In this document: positions 1 through 7,747 of the stretch, piece after piece | How positions within the stretch are numbered: position 1 is the first letter of the stretch | How the letters are laid out: each line of letters begins with the position of its first letter | Assembly (NCBI GenBank): GCA_965662885.1 | Contig: CBFIJI010000046.1 | Span: forward strand, 1-15,753 | Length of the DNA stretch: 15,753 bases | Source of the DNA: CBFIJI01 sp965662885 | GTDB taxonomy: Bacteria; Bacteroidota; Bacteroidia; Flavobacteriales; Flavobacteriaceae | Reading direction: 5' to 3' | Notes under the pieces: generated by a model | Seen by the model: only the letters and a program-made list of their open reading frames with translations | The model's database searches: none | What the model was told of the DNA's origin: nothing | Made by a program: the position numbers and the translations under genes

Positions 1-1588
1 CATCTCCTCTGTTTTCGGATTTCCAAACACGATAAGAAGCAAAATACAAACGTGCAGGATTATGTGGACTCACCAAAATGGGAGCATCCCAATTAAAACG
101 TTCATAGGGGTCTCCTTCTAGAGCTTGCGGTTGGACAAAAACGGGTTCCCCGCTGGTTAAATCGATACGGTGTAAGCCTCCTTGTTGGGTTTCAGCATAA
201 ATAATATCGTTGTACTCTGGATCTGTTGCCGATTGATGTCCGTCAGCAAAAAGGGTTTTGTACCAATGTTTGTTGGCAATACCCTGTTGTTCGTCTGTGG
301 CTGAGGGCCCTCCAGCAGAACCGTTGTCTTGTGTTCCTCCAAAAATATGGTAAAAGGGTTTGGCATTGTTGACAGCCACTTTATAAAACTGCGTCAAAGG
401 TAAGTTTTTGATGTATCGCCAATTTTCGGCCAAATCAAAACTTTCATAAATCCCAGCATCCGTTCCGATCAGTAAATAATCCGGGTCGTTTTTCTTAAAT
501 GCAATCACATGATTATCGGAATGTTTTTTCTCTTCTTTAAGTTGAGTAAAGGTTTTCCCACCATCTTCCGAAGTCAATACACGAACGTTCATCAAATACA
601 AACGGTCAAACTTGTGTGGACTTGCATACAACTCTTGGTAGTAATGCGGTCCTGTTCCACCAGAAACGGTATTGGACATTTTTTTCCAAGAGCTTCCTCG
701 GTCCTCAGAACGATAAACAGCCCCTTGGGTACGATCCAATTCAATTGCGGCATACAGCACATCCGGTTGTTGTGGGGAGATGGCAATTCCTATTTTTCCC
801 ATATTGGATTTTGGTAAGCCATTTGAAAGGGCTTCCCAGGTTTCACCACCATCAGTAGAGCGGTGCAGTCCAGAACCTGGACCTCCACCCATCAATGCGG
901 CAACGGTACGATGACGATCCCAAGTCGCAGCATATAAAGTCATGGGGTCACGAGGGTCGATCATAATATCGGTAACACCTGTCCATTCGGAATTCCCAAG
1001 TACTTGTTTCCAGTTTTTACCCCCATCAACAGTTTTGTATAAACCCCGTTGGCCGCCTTTGCGCCATAATGGTCCTTGAGCAGCTACCCAAACAACATCA
1101 GAATTGTCTGGATGAACGATGATCTTTGAAATATGTTCAGAGTCTTTAAGTCCACTATTGGTCCACGATTGACCTCCATCGGTACTGCGATAGATTCCAT
1201 CACCATAAGCGACGTGTCGGCCACCAACATTTTCCCCTGTTCCCACCCATACGATGGAGGGATTGCTTGGGTCAACGGTAAGTGCACCTGTGGAATAAGA
1301 AGCTTCTTTATCAAATGTCGGAGTCCACGTGGTTCCTGCATTTTCTGTTTTCCATACCCCACCAGAACCAACAGCCACATACCAAATGTTTTCGTTGTTC
1401 GGATCAAAGGCAATATCGGCAATACGCCCCGATAAAAAAGCTGGACCTATATTTCTAAATTTAAAGGCATTTAGAGAAATATTATTTGAAGTTTTTGAAG
1501 CCGTTTTCTTTGACTTGCGTTGAGCCGTTAATGTTCCAAAATTGAACATCATAAGAAAACTAAAAAGATATAAATAGTTTTTATTCAT
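1..1588 (-). CDS. Secreted VPS10/BNR (Asp-box) repeat protein, C-terminus outside window
   Basis: The frame is open from an ATG at 1588 to the window edge (529 codons), so the 3' end is missing. Residues 1-23 form a signal peptide ending in LTAQ. The family-typical FRNIGPAFLSGRIADIAFDP stretch follows at about 44-63. At least six Asp-box (S/T-x-D-x-G-x-T/S-W) repeats are visible: about 81-88, 135-142 (STDGGQSW), 186-193 (TVDGGKNW), 244-251 (STDGGETW), 294-301 (SEDRGSSW) and 340-347 (SEDGGKTF). This indicates a beta-propeller of the sortilin/VPS10 or 'WD40/YVTN/BNR-like' exoprotein type common in Flavobacteriaceae. Family members are usually about 1,000 residues, so roughly half is seen. The protein is probably periplasmic or cell-surface. 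Its substrate is unknown: such propellers are often labelled glycosyl hydrolase, but I see no catalytic evidence for that. It is transcribed divergently from the metalloprotease at 1730. Confidence 0.9.
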   Translation of the reverse strand, partial: MNKNYLYLFSFLMMFNFGTLTAQRKSKKTASKTSNNISLNAFKFRNIGPAFLSGRIADIAFDPNNENIWYVAVGSGGVWKTENAGTTWTPTFDKEASYSTGALTVDPSNPSIVWVGTGENVGGRHVAYGDGIYRSTDGGQSWTNSGLKDSEHISKIIVHPDNSDVVWVAAQGPLWRKGGQRGLYKTVDGGKNWKQVLGNSEWTGVTDIMIDPRDPMTLYAATWDRHRTVAALMGGGPGSGLHRSTDGGETWEALSNGLPKSNMGKIGIAISPQQPDVLYAAIELDRTQGAVYRSEDRGSSWKKMSNTVSGGTGPHYYQELYASPHKFDRLYLMNVRVLTSEDGGKTFTQLKEEKKHSDNHVIAFKKNDPDYLLIGTDAGIYESFDLAENWRYIKNLPLTQFYKVAVNNAKPFYHIFGGTQDNGSAGGPSATDEQQGIANKHWYKTLFADGHQSATDPEYNDIIYAETQQGGLHRIDLTSGEPVFVQPQALEGDPYERFNWDAPILVSPHNPARLYFASYRVWKSENRGD

Positions 1589-1611
1589 GATTAAAAGCGT
1601 TTTGTAAATAT

Positions 1612-1642
1612 TAAATGTAGTTTTTTTAAAGGGAAGCTTAAA
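1612..1642 (-). promoter_or_regulatory. Possible promoter for the BNR-repeat gene
   Basis: Read on the minus strand, TACATTTA (1612-1619) differs by one base from the Bacteroidota -7 box TAnnTTTG. TTTA (1639-1642) lies 19 bases upstream at the -33 position. The box is 23 bases before the ATG at 1588. Both boxes are imperfect, so this is tentative. I found no convincing box for the divergent metalloprotease gene in the same 141-bp gap. Confidence 0.3.
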
Positions 1643-1729
1643 AAAAATTCCATAAGAAATGCTGATATTTTACGATATTGCAATACAAACACTACTATTT
1701 TAAGTTTATTTAATTACCGTTTAACCGTT

Positions 1730-4063
1730 ATGAAAAAACATCTTCTCCTCCTTCTCCTTTTGGGTTGTATTACCCCACTAATCGGTCAAAAGAAAACAAA
1801 GCCCAAAAAAAGTATCGATTCGCTTACGGTAGCTATGGAAAAAAATCAAGGGCTGCTTACCACCTACTTTGCTGAAGATAAATTATTTTTTGAGCTGCCT
1901 GACAGTCTTTTACAGACTGACCTGCTAATGGTTACACGATTTGTTCAATTGCCTAATGGTTATTCTGCCTATACCAATGCCGGTTCTAAAACCAGTGAAA
2001 ATGTAATTCATTTTATTAAAAATGGTCAGCGTATTTTATTGACCCAACAATCCTATGTGAATTTAGCAGAAGAGGATAGTCCTATTAAAATAAGTGTTTC
2101 TCAAAATAATTTTCCGCCCATTCTTGCGGTATTTGAAATTAAAAACAAAGAAACCGATCGGTATTTGATTGATGTGACCAGCTATTTTAGCAAAGACTCT
2201 CCAGGGTTTAATTTGATTCGAAAAAGCAGTAAAGAATCTTTGAAAATAGGTGGCTTGGACAGTAAACGAAGTTTTATTGATGGAGTAAAAAGTTTTCCAA
2301 AAAACACTGAAATTCGTCATACGCTAACCTACAGTAGTAACAAAACACCTCGAGGAAATCGTACAAAATCCTTGAGTTTTCAAGTCAATCATTCCATCAT
2401 TGCGTTACCGGATGATCCAATGCCTGTTCGCTATGGTGATTCCCGTGTTGGGTGGTTTTCGCTATCGAAATACAATTACAGTTCCGATGCCTTAAAATCG
2501 GACGACTACGAAATCATCCGTAGATGGCGTTTAGAGCCTTCTGATCCTGAGGCTTATGCCCGAGGGGAACTGGTCACTCCGATTAAGCCAATTGTTTATT
2601 ATCTGGACCCCGCCACACCATTAAAATGGCGTCCCTATTTTAAAATGGGAATTGAAGATTGGAATTCAGCCTTTGCCAAAGCAGGTTTTAAAAACGCCAT
2701 CATTGCCAAAGAACCCCCGACTAAGGAAGAAGACCCTGATTTTAGCGCAGAAGATATCCGCTATTCCACCGTTCGCTATGTAGCTTCAACTACCCGTAAT
2801 GCGGTTGGCCCTAGCGTTTCCGATCCAAGAACTGGAGAAATCATTGAAAGTGACATCATTTGGTACCACAATCATTTACGTTCCTATAGAAATCGTTACT
2901 TATTGGAAACTGGAGCGGCAAACCCAAAAGCTCGTACGTTGAAAACTCCAGAAAAAGAAATTGGTGAGATGATGCGACGGGTAATCTCACATGAAATTGG
3001 ACATGCTTTAGGGCTTCCACACAATATGAAAGCAAGTGCTGCCTACCCCGTGGACTCTCTCCGTTCTGGTAGCTTTACCCAAAAAATGGGAATCGCCTCT
3101 ACCATTATGGATTATGCTCGTTATAATTATATCGCTCAGCCCGGTGATGAAAATATTCGTTTTATCCGACAATTAGGCCCTTATGATGATTATGCCATTG
3201 AATGGGGGTATCGCTACTTTCCTGGAGAAAACTCAGAGTCTGAAAAAGTTCTCCTTAAAAAAATGGTGGATTCTAAAAGTTTAGATCCCTTGTATATGTT
3301 TGGTTCTGGCGGCTATGATCCCGATACCCAAACAGAAAATATTGGAGATGATCCGGTAAAAGCAAGTACCTACGGTCTTAAAAATTTAAAAATTGTCGCT
3401 GAAAACTTAGAGTCATGGACCACCAAAGACGGACAGTCTTATGATGATTTGGAAGAGTTGTATAAAGAAATGGTCGGTGTTTATCGCCGCTATATTTATC
3501 ACGTCTTAAGAATGGTCGGAGGTGTTCATGAGACTTTAGTGGTTAAGGGTCAAAATACAACCCCATATAGGACTGTTGCGGAAGCAGATCAGTTAAAGGC
3601 TTTAGCCTTTTTAGAACAAAACCTTTGGAATGCGCCCTCTTGGTTGCATTCGAAAAGTATGATTTCTAAATTTGAGCAACAAGGTGTTTTTGATCTAATT
3701 TCTAATCTCCAAAAAGCGGCAATGATGCGCATTCTTAGAACCTCAACTTTAAATAGAATGTTGTCCACTCAAACCACCTTGGAAGGGAATCCGCTTAGCG
3801 TGAGTACCTTGTTGGATACTTTGATAACACAACTGATCTTAAACAATGAACGTCCCAACCTTATGGCGCGAACGCTTCAAAAAAATACGGTAAATCATTT
3901 GCTTGAATTGACTGAGGACACCGACTTACAAGTCGAAATTCGGGGGCTTTTAGCAGTTAAGCGTCAAAGCCTATTGAAATATTTTAAAGCAAGACGCTCT
4001 AAAGGGTCTATGGAGGAAAAAGCGCATTATCAGTATTGTTATAATGCCTTAACTTCGGAATAG
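1730..4063 (+). CDS. Secreted zinc-dependent metalloprotease (DUF5117/DUF4953 type)
   Basis: This 777-residue protein starts with a lysine-leucine signal peptide (MKKHLLLLLLLG, ending near LIGQ at about residue 20), so it is exported. The zinc site is HEIGHALGLPH at residues 421-431 (ligands H421, H425 and H431, base E422), the metzincin HExxHxxGxxH signature. It is followed about 35 residues later by a Met-turn-like STIMDYA with M460. The region before it resembles DUF5118/DUF5117 and the part around and after it DUF4953, the usual order in this Bacteroidota family. The DPxxQTENIGDDPVKASTYG segment downstream of the Met-turn is also family-typical. Relatives are usually about 800-870 residues, so this is slightly short but looks complete. 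It probably degrades peptides or proteins in the periplasm or outside the cell; the substrate is unknown. The asparaginase-like gene follows after 37 bp on the same strand and may share its transcript. Confidence 0.93.
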   Translation: MKKHLLLLLLLGCITPLIGQKKTKPKKSIDSLTVAMEKNQGLLTTYFAEDKLFFELPDSLLQTDLLMVTRFVQLPNGYSAYTNAGSKTSENVIHFIKNGQRILLTQQSYVNLAEEDSPIKISVSQNNFPPILAVFEIKNKETDRYLIDVTSYFSKDSPGFNLIRKSSKESLKIGGLDSKRSFIDGVKSFPKNTEIRHTLTYSSNKTPRGNRTKSLSFQVNHSIIALPDDPMPVRYGDSRVGWFSLSKYNYSSDALKSDDYEIIRRWRLEPSDPEAYARGELVTPIKPIVYYLDPATPLKWRPYFKMGIEDWNSAFAKAGFKNAIIAKEPPTKEEDPDFSAEDIRYSTVRYVASTTRNAVGPSVSDPRTGEIIESDIIWYHNHLRSYRNRYLLETGAANPKARTLKTPEKEIGEMMRRVISHEIGHALGLPHNMKASAAYPVDSLRSGSFTQKMGIASTIMDYARYNYIAQPGDENIRFIRQLGPYDDYAIEWGYRYFPGENSESEKVLLKKMVDSKSLDPLYMFGSGGYDPDTQTENIGDDPVKASTYGLKNLKIVAENLESWTTKDGQSYDDLEELYKEMVGVYRRYIYHVLRMVGGVHETLVVKGQNTTPYRTVAEADQLKALAFLEQNLWNAPSWLHSKSMISKFEQQGVFDLISNLQKAAMMRILRTSTLNRMLSTQTTLEGNPLSVSTLLDTLITQLILNNERPNLMARTLQKNTVNHLLELTEDTDLQVEIRGLLAVKRQSLLKYFKARRSKGSMEEKAHYQYCYNALTSE

Positions 4064-4100
4064 GTTCTCCAAAGGGGTAGCGCATATTAAAAAAAATAGG

Positions 4101-4595
4101 ATGAAAACAATTCAAATCTTTGTTACTGGGGGAACCTTTGACAAAACCTATGACTACATTAATGGAAAACTCTTTTTTAAAGAAACCCACCTTCCAGAAA
4201 TGCTGAACCGAAGCAGAAGTCGTCTAAACATCCAGGTCAATACGTTGATGATGATCGACAGTTTGGAGCTGACAGAAACACAGAGTGCGGAAATTCTTAA
4301 GGCCTGTCAAGATTGTACAGCAGACCAGATTGTAATTACCCATGGAACCGACCGAATGACAGAAACAGCTTCCATTTTAGCTCGGGCCGCTATCCAACAT
4401 AAAACCATAGTATTAACGGGAGCCATTATTCCTTATGCTTTTGGAAGTTCATCAGATGGTTTTTTCAACTTGGGATGTGCGCTTTCTTTTGTTCAAACCC
4501 TTAAGGAAGGAGTTTATATTAGTATGCACGGCCAATATTTTGATTGGGATAAGGTGCGTAAAAATACAAGCAATGGGGTTTTCGAATCCTTATAA
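4101..4595 (+). CDS. Stand-alone asparaginase N-terminal domain protein
   Basis: The 164 residues match only the N-terminal catalytic domain of bacterial L-asparaginases, which are normally about 320-350 residues. Catalytic landmarks are present: TGGTFDK with T12 at the usual nucleophile position, HGTDRM with T83-D84 (the second Thr-Asp pair), TGAIIPY, a SSDGFFNL stretch, and K154 near the end, aligning with the catalytic lysine of E. coli AnsB. The C-terminal domain that completes the active site across the dimer in full enzymes is absent, and no such coding lies downstream because the opposite-strand gene begins 9 bp later. Short asparaginase-domain proteins exist as a family, so this is probably genuine rather than a truncation. 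No signal peptide, hence cytoplasmic. Hydrolysis of asparagine or another amide is inferred, not shown. Confidence 0.85.
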   Translation: MKTIQIFVTGGTFDKTYDYINGKLFFKETHLPEMLNRSRSRLNIQVNTLMMIDSLELTETQSAEILKACQDCTADQIVITHGTDRMTETASILARAAIQHKTIVLTGAIIPYAFGSSSDGFFNLGCALSFVQTLKEGVYISMHGQYFDWDKVRKNTSNGVFESL

Positions 4596-4604
4596 AACAA
4601 GACG

Positions 4605-5525
4605 TTAAAAAACTTCTGCCATCATACAACGAGCACTTCCACCACCACCACGTTCTATAGTGTCTAATGGACTATGAATGATTTTGGCGTGTTGTTCTAG
4701 AGTGGAAAGCTGTTGTGGGGTCAATGAACGATAGGCTGTTGAACTCATCACTAAAAGTGGGCTTTTTGCTCCTTGAAGTAAAAGCATGTTTCCCGCAAAC
4801 TGACTCAATTGCCCTTCGGATAAGGGGATAATTTCTTTTCCACTCTCCAAAAGTTGAGCGGTTAACAATTCCCGCTGCTCTAAATCATCAATACTAGTCA
4901 ATCCAACCAAGGCAAAAGTAGTTCCAACGCTCATCATTACATTGGTATGATAAATAGGGAGGCGTTTTCCTTCCACAGTTTGATTGGCATTAAAGTAAAT
5001 TGGGTCGTATCCCATATCTAAACAAAAGCGAAAAAACAATGCGCGATCAGTACGTTCAGAGAGTGCTGCATAGGCTTTTTTATGAATACGATCTAAGACC
5101 ATACTTCCAGTACCTTCTAAAAACTGGGCTTTATTTTCGTAATTGGAATAATCCTTTTCAACAAAGATTTCTACACCGTCATTTTTTAAGGTCTCAAAAA
5201 TGGCTGGTGTACGTTCTTTTCTCCGATTTTTAGCATACATGGGGTAAAGTATGGCTCGATGCTGGTCGTGAAAAGAAACCCAATTGTTTGGAAACAAAGC
5301 ATCTGGAGTATCCGGTTCTGGATTATCTTGATGCACCGTAACCTTGATCCCTTCGGAACGGAGTAATGAAACAAAAGCATCAAACTCTTGTTGTGCTTGT
5401 TTGGCAATGCGCTCTGAAGTCCAATCCGCAAAACCCTTTTGATAAAAATTGGTGGTAGCCGTCTGATCGTTCATTCGAAAACGATGAGGACGCACCATTA
5501 AAATATGTGAACTAAGTCCATTCAT
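4605..5525 (-). CDS. ctlX: CtlX-type citrulline hydrolase (amidinotransferase-fold)
   Basis: The 306-residue protein has the hallmarks of the CtlX branch of the guanidino-group-modifying (pentein) superfamily: N-terminal ILMVRP, PDALFPNNW at 74-82, EGTGSMVLDR from 138, HTNVMM with H193, and a C-terminal GGGGSARCMMAEV with the likely nucleophile C300. CtlX enzymes hydrolyse citrulline to ornithine, ammonia and carbon dioxide; assignment here rests on motif recognition. I chose the ATG at 5525, preceded by GGAAG at 8 nt and two bases after the stop of the upstream gene. An in-frame ATG at 5561 would add 12 residues but overlap the upstream catalytic region, and known members begin close to ILMVRP. 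It forms a two-gene unit with the amidinotransferase-like gene at 5528-6445. No signal peptide, so cytoplasmic. Confidence 0.9.
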   Translation of the reverse strand: MNGLSSHILMVRPHRFRMNDQTATTNFYQKGFADWTSERIAKQAQQEFDAFVSLLRSEGIKVTVHQDNPEPDTPDALFPNNWVSFHDQHRAILYPMYAKNRRKERTPAIFETLKNDGVEIFVEKDYSNYENKAQFLEGTGSMVLDRIHKKAYAALSERTDRALFFRFCLDMGYDPIYFNANQTVEGKRLPIYHTNVMMSVGTTFALVGLTSIDDLEQRELLTAQLLESGKEIIPLSEGQLSQFAGNMLLLQGAKSPLLVMSSTAYRSLTPQQLSTLEQHAKIIHSPLDTIERGGGGSARCMMAEVF

Positions 5526-5527
5526 AA

Positions 5528-6445
5528 TTAATACTTCCGTTTTAATGGTAAAGTCGAACATCTAAAGAGTCCTCCTTGTTTACCTACTTGTTGATAGGAA
5601 ACTTCTTCAACTTGAATTTTGTGTTGAAAAAGCCAATCGTTTAAACGATCAAAACTGGGGTCAGAAATAACAAGATCGGGAGCAATGGAAAATACATTGC
5701 AATTCATTTCATACATCTCTTGTTGATTGACATGAAACATGTTTTCTTTTCCGTAGCGTTGAACCAATTGTTTATAAGCTGTTGTATCGAGGAACCCTTC
5801 CGGATGTATAATGGCATATTGAGTCCCTACAGGTTGAAAACAACAATCCAAATGCAAAGCGGTTTCATAAGCATTGGTATTGGACTTTTTTAATTCAAAA
5901 CCGATGACCTTTTTGTTTGGAAAAAACGCTTGTAAGGCGTTTACCGCATGAATATTAGTACGGGCTGTAATCATCGAAGGGTAATCCTTCTGATCGTAGT
6001 AGCCAACATAGATAAAGGCTCCATCAAGAATAACATCCCCTCCTTCAACGTGAATATGCTCGGGAAATGTAATTATTTTTTCAGGAGCTATTTGATTTAA
6101 TAGGGGTTCAAATGCAGCCAATTCAGAGTCGCGTAAGGGGAGAATATTGGATCTAAAAAAGTAATCCTCAATAACAAATCCAGTATCACGTGCAAAAATT
6201 TGATTGCAGTCTTCCAGAATTCTCGGTCGTTCTACTTTTACCCCATGTTTGGTCAAGGCGGTTGAAAAGGAATTTATTTCGGCAATCATATCCGATTCTT
6301 TAGGATAGGTTCCAGCAAGTAGATGTTCTCGTGATTTGGGGTCATAAATATCCTCTAATAAAGGAAGCGGACCATTACTTTGTGCTGTTCCAAGAACAAC
6401 TTGCTCCAAAGGAGAAGTTTCATTTTGTATATCTAGTCTGATCAT
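5528..6445 (-). CDS. Amidinotransferase / dimethylarginine-hydrolase-like enzyme
   Basis: This 305-residue protein belongs to the amidinotransferase/arginine deiminase (pentein) superfamily. Visible catalytic elements are NQIFARD (D87), VEGGD (E134-D137), ALHLDCCF (H198) and near the C-terminus GGLFRCST (C296, the predicted covalent nucleophile). The order Asp, Glu/Asp, His, Cys fits glycine amidinotransferase or dimethylarginine dimethylaminohydrolase-type enzymes, but the substrate cannot be fixed from sequence. It is translated first in a tight pair with the CtlX homologue two bases downstream, which suggests sequential or related chemistry on arginine-derived compounds. The ATG at 6445 lies 80 bp from the divergent TerB-like gene. 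It has no export signal and is presumably cytoplasmic. Arginine deiminase itself is less likely because the protein is about 100 residues shorter than typical ArcA. Confidence 0.87.
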   Translation of the reverse strand: MIRLDIQNETSPLEQVVLGTAQSNGPLPLLEDIYDPKSREHLLAGTYPKESDMIAEINSFSTALTKHGVKVERPRILEDCNQIFARDTGFVIEDYFFRSNILPLRDSELAAFEPLLNQIAPEKIITFPEHIHVEGGDVILDGAFIYVGYYDQKDYPSMITARTNIHAVNALQAFFPNKKVIGFELKKSNTNAYETALHLDCCFQPVGTQYAIIHPEGFLDTTAYKQLVQRYGKENMFHVNQQEMYEMNCNVFSIAPDLVISDPSFDRLNDWLFQHKIQVEEVSYQQVGKQGGLFRCSTLPLKRKY

Positions 6446-6476
6446 TGAAAAAATGTCTTCAACAAATTAAAATAAA

Positions 6477-6510
6477 TTTAAGAGAATAAAAGCAGCTGTA
6501 CGTATCTTTA
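6477..6510 (+). promoter_or_regulatory. Possible promoter for the TerB-like gene
   Basis: TATCTTTA at 6503-6510 matches the Bacteroidota -7 consensus TAnnTTTG except for the last base. TTTA at 6477-6480 lies 22 bases upstream as a weak -33 box. The box ends 15 bases before the ATG at 6526, giving a short leader. No Shine-Dalgarno sequence precedes the start, which is common in this phylum. Confidence 0.35.
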
Positions 6511-6525
6511 TATAAAAATAAACTT

Positions 6526-6948
6526 ATGCCCATAGCAAATCTATATACTACAGGTTTTCAACAACGCAATAGAGAACACTTTGCTTCTATTGTTCGGATA
6601 GCTTTAGCAGACCGTACCATTACTCAAGAAGAAAAAGATTTTTTAAAAAGAACAGCATTAAAACTTCAGATTGAAGAAGCTAATTTTGAGGCTATTTTAA
6701 AAAATTCAACAGCGTATAATATGACTTTTTCGTACAGTGAAGCAGAACGTTATGAACGTTTATTTGATTTAATTCGAATGATTTTGGTGGATGAAATTGC
6801 CTTGGAATCAGAAAAGAAAATAGTCAAACGTTTAGCCATTGGATTAGGGTTCCCTATTAACAAGGTGGAAGAAATTATCCCTAAAGCATTAAAAATTATA
6901 GAGAGTACTTCAGATGCCGAGACGTTTATGAAAAAATTAAAGCACTAG
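6526..6948 (+). CDS. TerB-like (DjlA-fold) helical protein
   Basis: This 140-residue, probably all-helical cytoplasmic protein resembles the TerB family (tellurite-resistance TerB / DjlA N-terminal fold). It shows the expected internal pseudo-repeat: ALADRTITQEEKDFLKR at about 26-42 and ILVDEIALESEKKIVKR at about 86-102. Each half has an acidic turn (D29, D89) followed by E/K-rich helix and an Ala-x-x-Leu pattern. TerB folds of this kind bind divalent metal in characterised relatives. A tellurite phenotype should not be assumed, because no other ter genes (terC, terD, terZ) lie nearby. Homologues in flavobacteria can carry odd names such as fructose-1,6-bisphosphatase; nothing here supports that activity. 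The stop TAG overlaps the stop of the opposite-strand gene in the tetramer CTAG. Confidence 0.75.
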   Translation: MPIANLYTTGFQQRNREHFASIVRIALADRTITQEEKDFLKRTALKLQIEEANFEAILKNSTAYNMTFSYSEAERYERLFDLIRMILVDEIALESEKKIVKRLAIGLGFPINKVEEIIPKALKIIESTSDAETFMKKLKH

Positions 6949-7157
6949 TCTTTTTTGTTGAGAGCTATTTTTAAAATCACGGCCTCAGCAACAAGGCAGA
7001 CACCACTGTTTAAAACAATCAAGGCTAGGGTACCGAAGAGAAACCATGGCTTCCCTCCCATCTTAAATATTATGGCTTCTCCAACAAGAGAAACCCCTAA
7101 ACCAATCAGTGATAGTCCAATCACCGAAAAGAAAAGCCAACGCATTTTTAAAGTCAT
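6945..7157 (-). CDS. Two-helix mini membrane protein with internal duplication
   Basis: Seventy residues with two predicted membrane helices (about 7-31 and 38-62), a Gly-Gly-Lys-Pro linker and a KKD tail. Residues 6-33 and 37-64 align at a constant offset of 31: W7/W38, F10/F41, L15/L46, G21/G52, V22/V53, L24/L55, V25/V56, E27/E58, A28/A59, I30/I61 and K32/K63 are identical. Each copy therefore carries an LVxEAxIxK motif with a glutamate near the end of the helix. I recognise no named family. I chose the ATG at 7157; an upstream TTG at 7199 is in frame but would add a Cys-rich tail unlike a membrane-protein N-terminus and abut the preceding stop. It follows the DUF6174 gene on the same strand after 42 bp. 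Function unknown. Confidence 0.7.
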   Translation of the reverse strand: MTLKMRWLFFSVIGLSLIGLGVSLVGEAIIFKMGGKPWFLFGTLALIVLNSGVCLVAEAVILKIALNKKD

Positions 7158-7199
7158 TTTTATTTTAAAAATACAAAAAACGCAGTGTACATCTTGCAA

Positions 7200-7640
7200 T
7201 TAATCTAAAATGGTGAAGTTGGTGAGTTTAAAACCGATTTCTTCATCCATTTTCAGTTGATCCATATCAAAGTACAATTGCTTGGGAAAACCGTAAAGTG
7301 GATTAAAATCAAGATTAGCCACTACTGGATTTTTAGCTATTTTCTCTTCAATAAATTCAAAAAAAACATCCATTGTTTTATAGGGGACATAATCTTGGGT
7401 AACTGCCAAACCATTTAGGGCAACAATTTTTCCGTCACGAACTTCTACATGTTTAGGTTCTAGAAATTCATCCGGACATTGACAGTGTAATTCTTGGATG
7501 ACCGTATAATTTCTAATTGCTTTAGCCTCCCATAACTGCTTGTGCTGCTTTAGGATGCTTATTTCTTTTTTAAAGCTTGTTTTTGAACAACTAAAAAGAA
7601 TGAAAAAGGAGAAAAGGAAAGGGTAAATATATTTGGGCAT
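7200..7640 (-). CDS. DUF6174 lipoprotein, paralog 1
   Basis: This 146-residue protein has a lipoprotein signal peptide with lipobox LFSC (C18), so it is probably anchored in the outer or inner membrane facing the periplasm. It carries the DUF6174 pattern: NYTVIQELHCQC with a Cys-x-Cys (C53, C55), a VEVRDGKIVALNG strand pair, and a C-terminal YGFPKQLYFDMDQ followed by acidic residues and KLTNFTILD. Function of the domain is unknown. The ATG at 7640 is preferred over one at 7667 because it starts directly at the signal peptide and places a conserved upstream element at the same 24-bp spacing as in paralog 3. It is the last of three tandem paralogs. A 107-bp gap separates it from paralog 2, so it may have its own promoter. 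Confidence 0.87.
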   Translation of the reverse strand: MPKYIYPFLFSFFILFSCSKTSFKKEISILKQHKQLWEAKAIRNYTVIQELHCQCPDEFLEPKHVEVRDGKIVALNGLAVTQDYVPYKTMDVFFEFIEEKIAKNPVVANLDFNPLYGFPKQLYFDMDQLKMDEEIGFKLTNFTILD

Positions 7641-7664
7641 ATCTATAGTTTTATTAAAATATAC

Positions 7665-7680
7665 CAAATATTATACCAAA
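7665..7680 (-). promoter_or_regulatory. 16-bp element upstream of DUF6174 paralog 1
   Basis: On the minus strand this reads TTTGGTATAATATTTG. It is identical at 15 of 16 positions to the element upstream of paralog 3 (8671-8686) and, like it, ends 24 bp before the start codon. It contains TATAAT and a partial second TTTGGTATA overlapping its downstream end. It could be a promoter core or an operator; which is not clear. Confidence 0.55.
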
Positions 7681-7747
7681 TTGACTTTTAATTGTTTCAA
7701 ACGCTGTTGATTCGAATAAATGGACTAGCTGCTTAAAACTGTAAAAA

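Noticed and set aside
1084..1523. Plus-strand and shifted minus-strand open frames within the BNR-repeat gene
   Set aside because: The correct minus frame runs unbroken from 1588 to the window edge with six Asp-box repeats. The others are shadows.
4064..4100. Terminator between the metalloprotease and asparaginase genes
   Set aside because: No convincing GC-rich stem followed by T-run is seen in the 37 bp; read-through is more likely.
6526..6948. Tellurite-resistance operon
   Set aside because: Only a TerB-like domain is present; no terA, terC, terD, terE or terZ homologue is nearby.
7158..7199. Longer version of the mini membrane protein starting at a TTG at 7199
   Set aside because: It would add 14 residues with two cysteines ahead of the helix and no ribosome-binding site. 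The ATG at 7157 gives a normal membrane-protein start and leaves an ordinary spacer after the previous stop.
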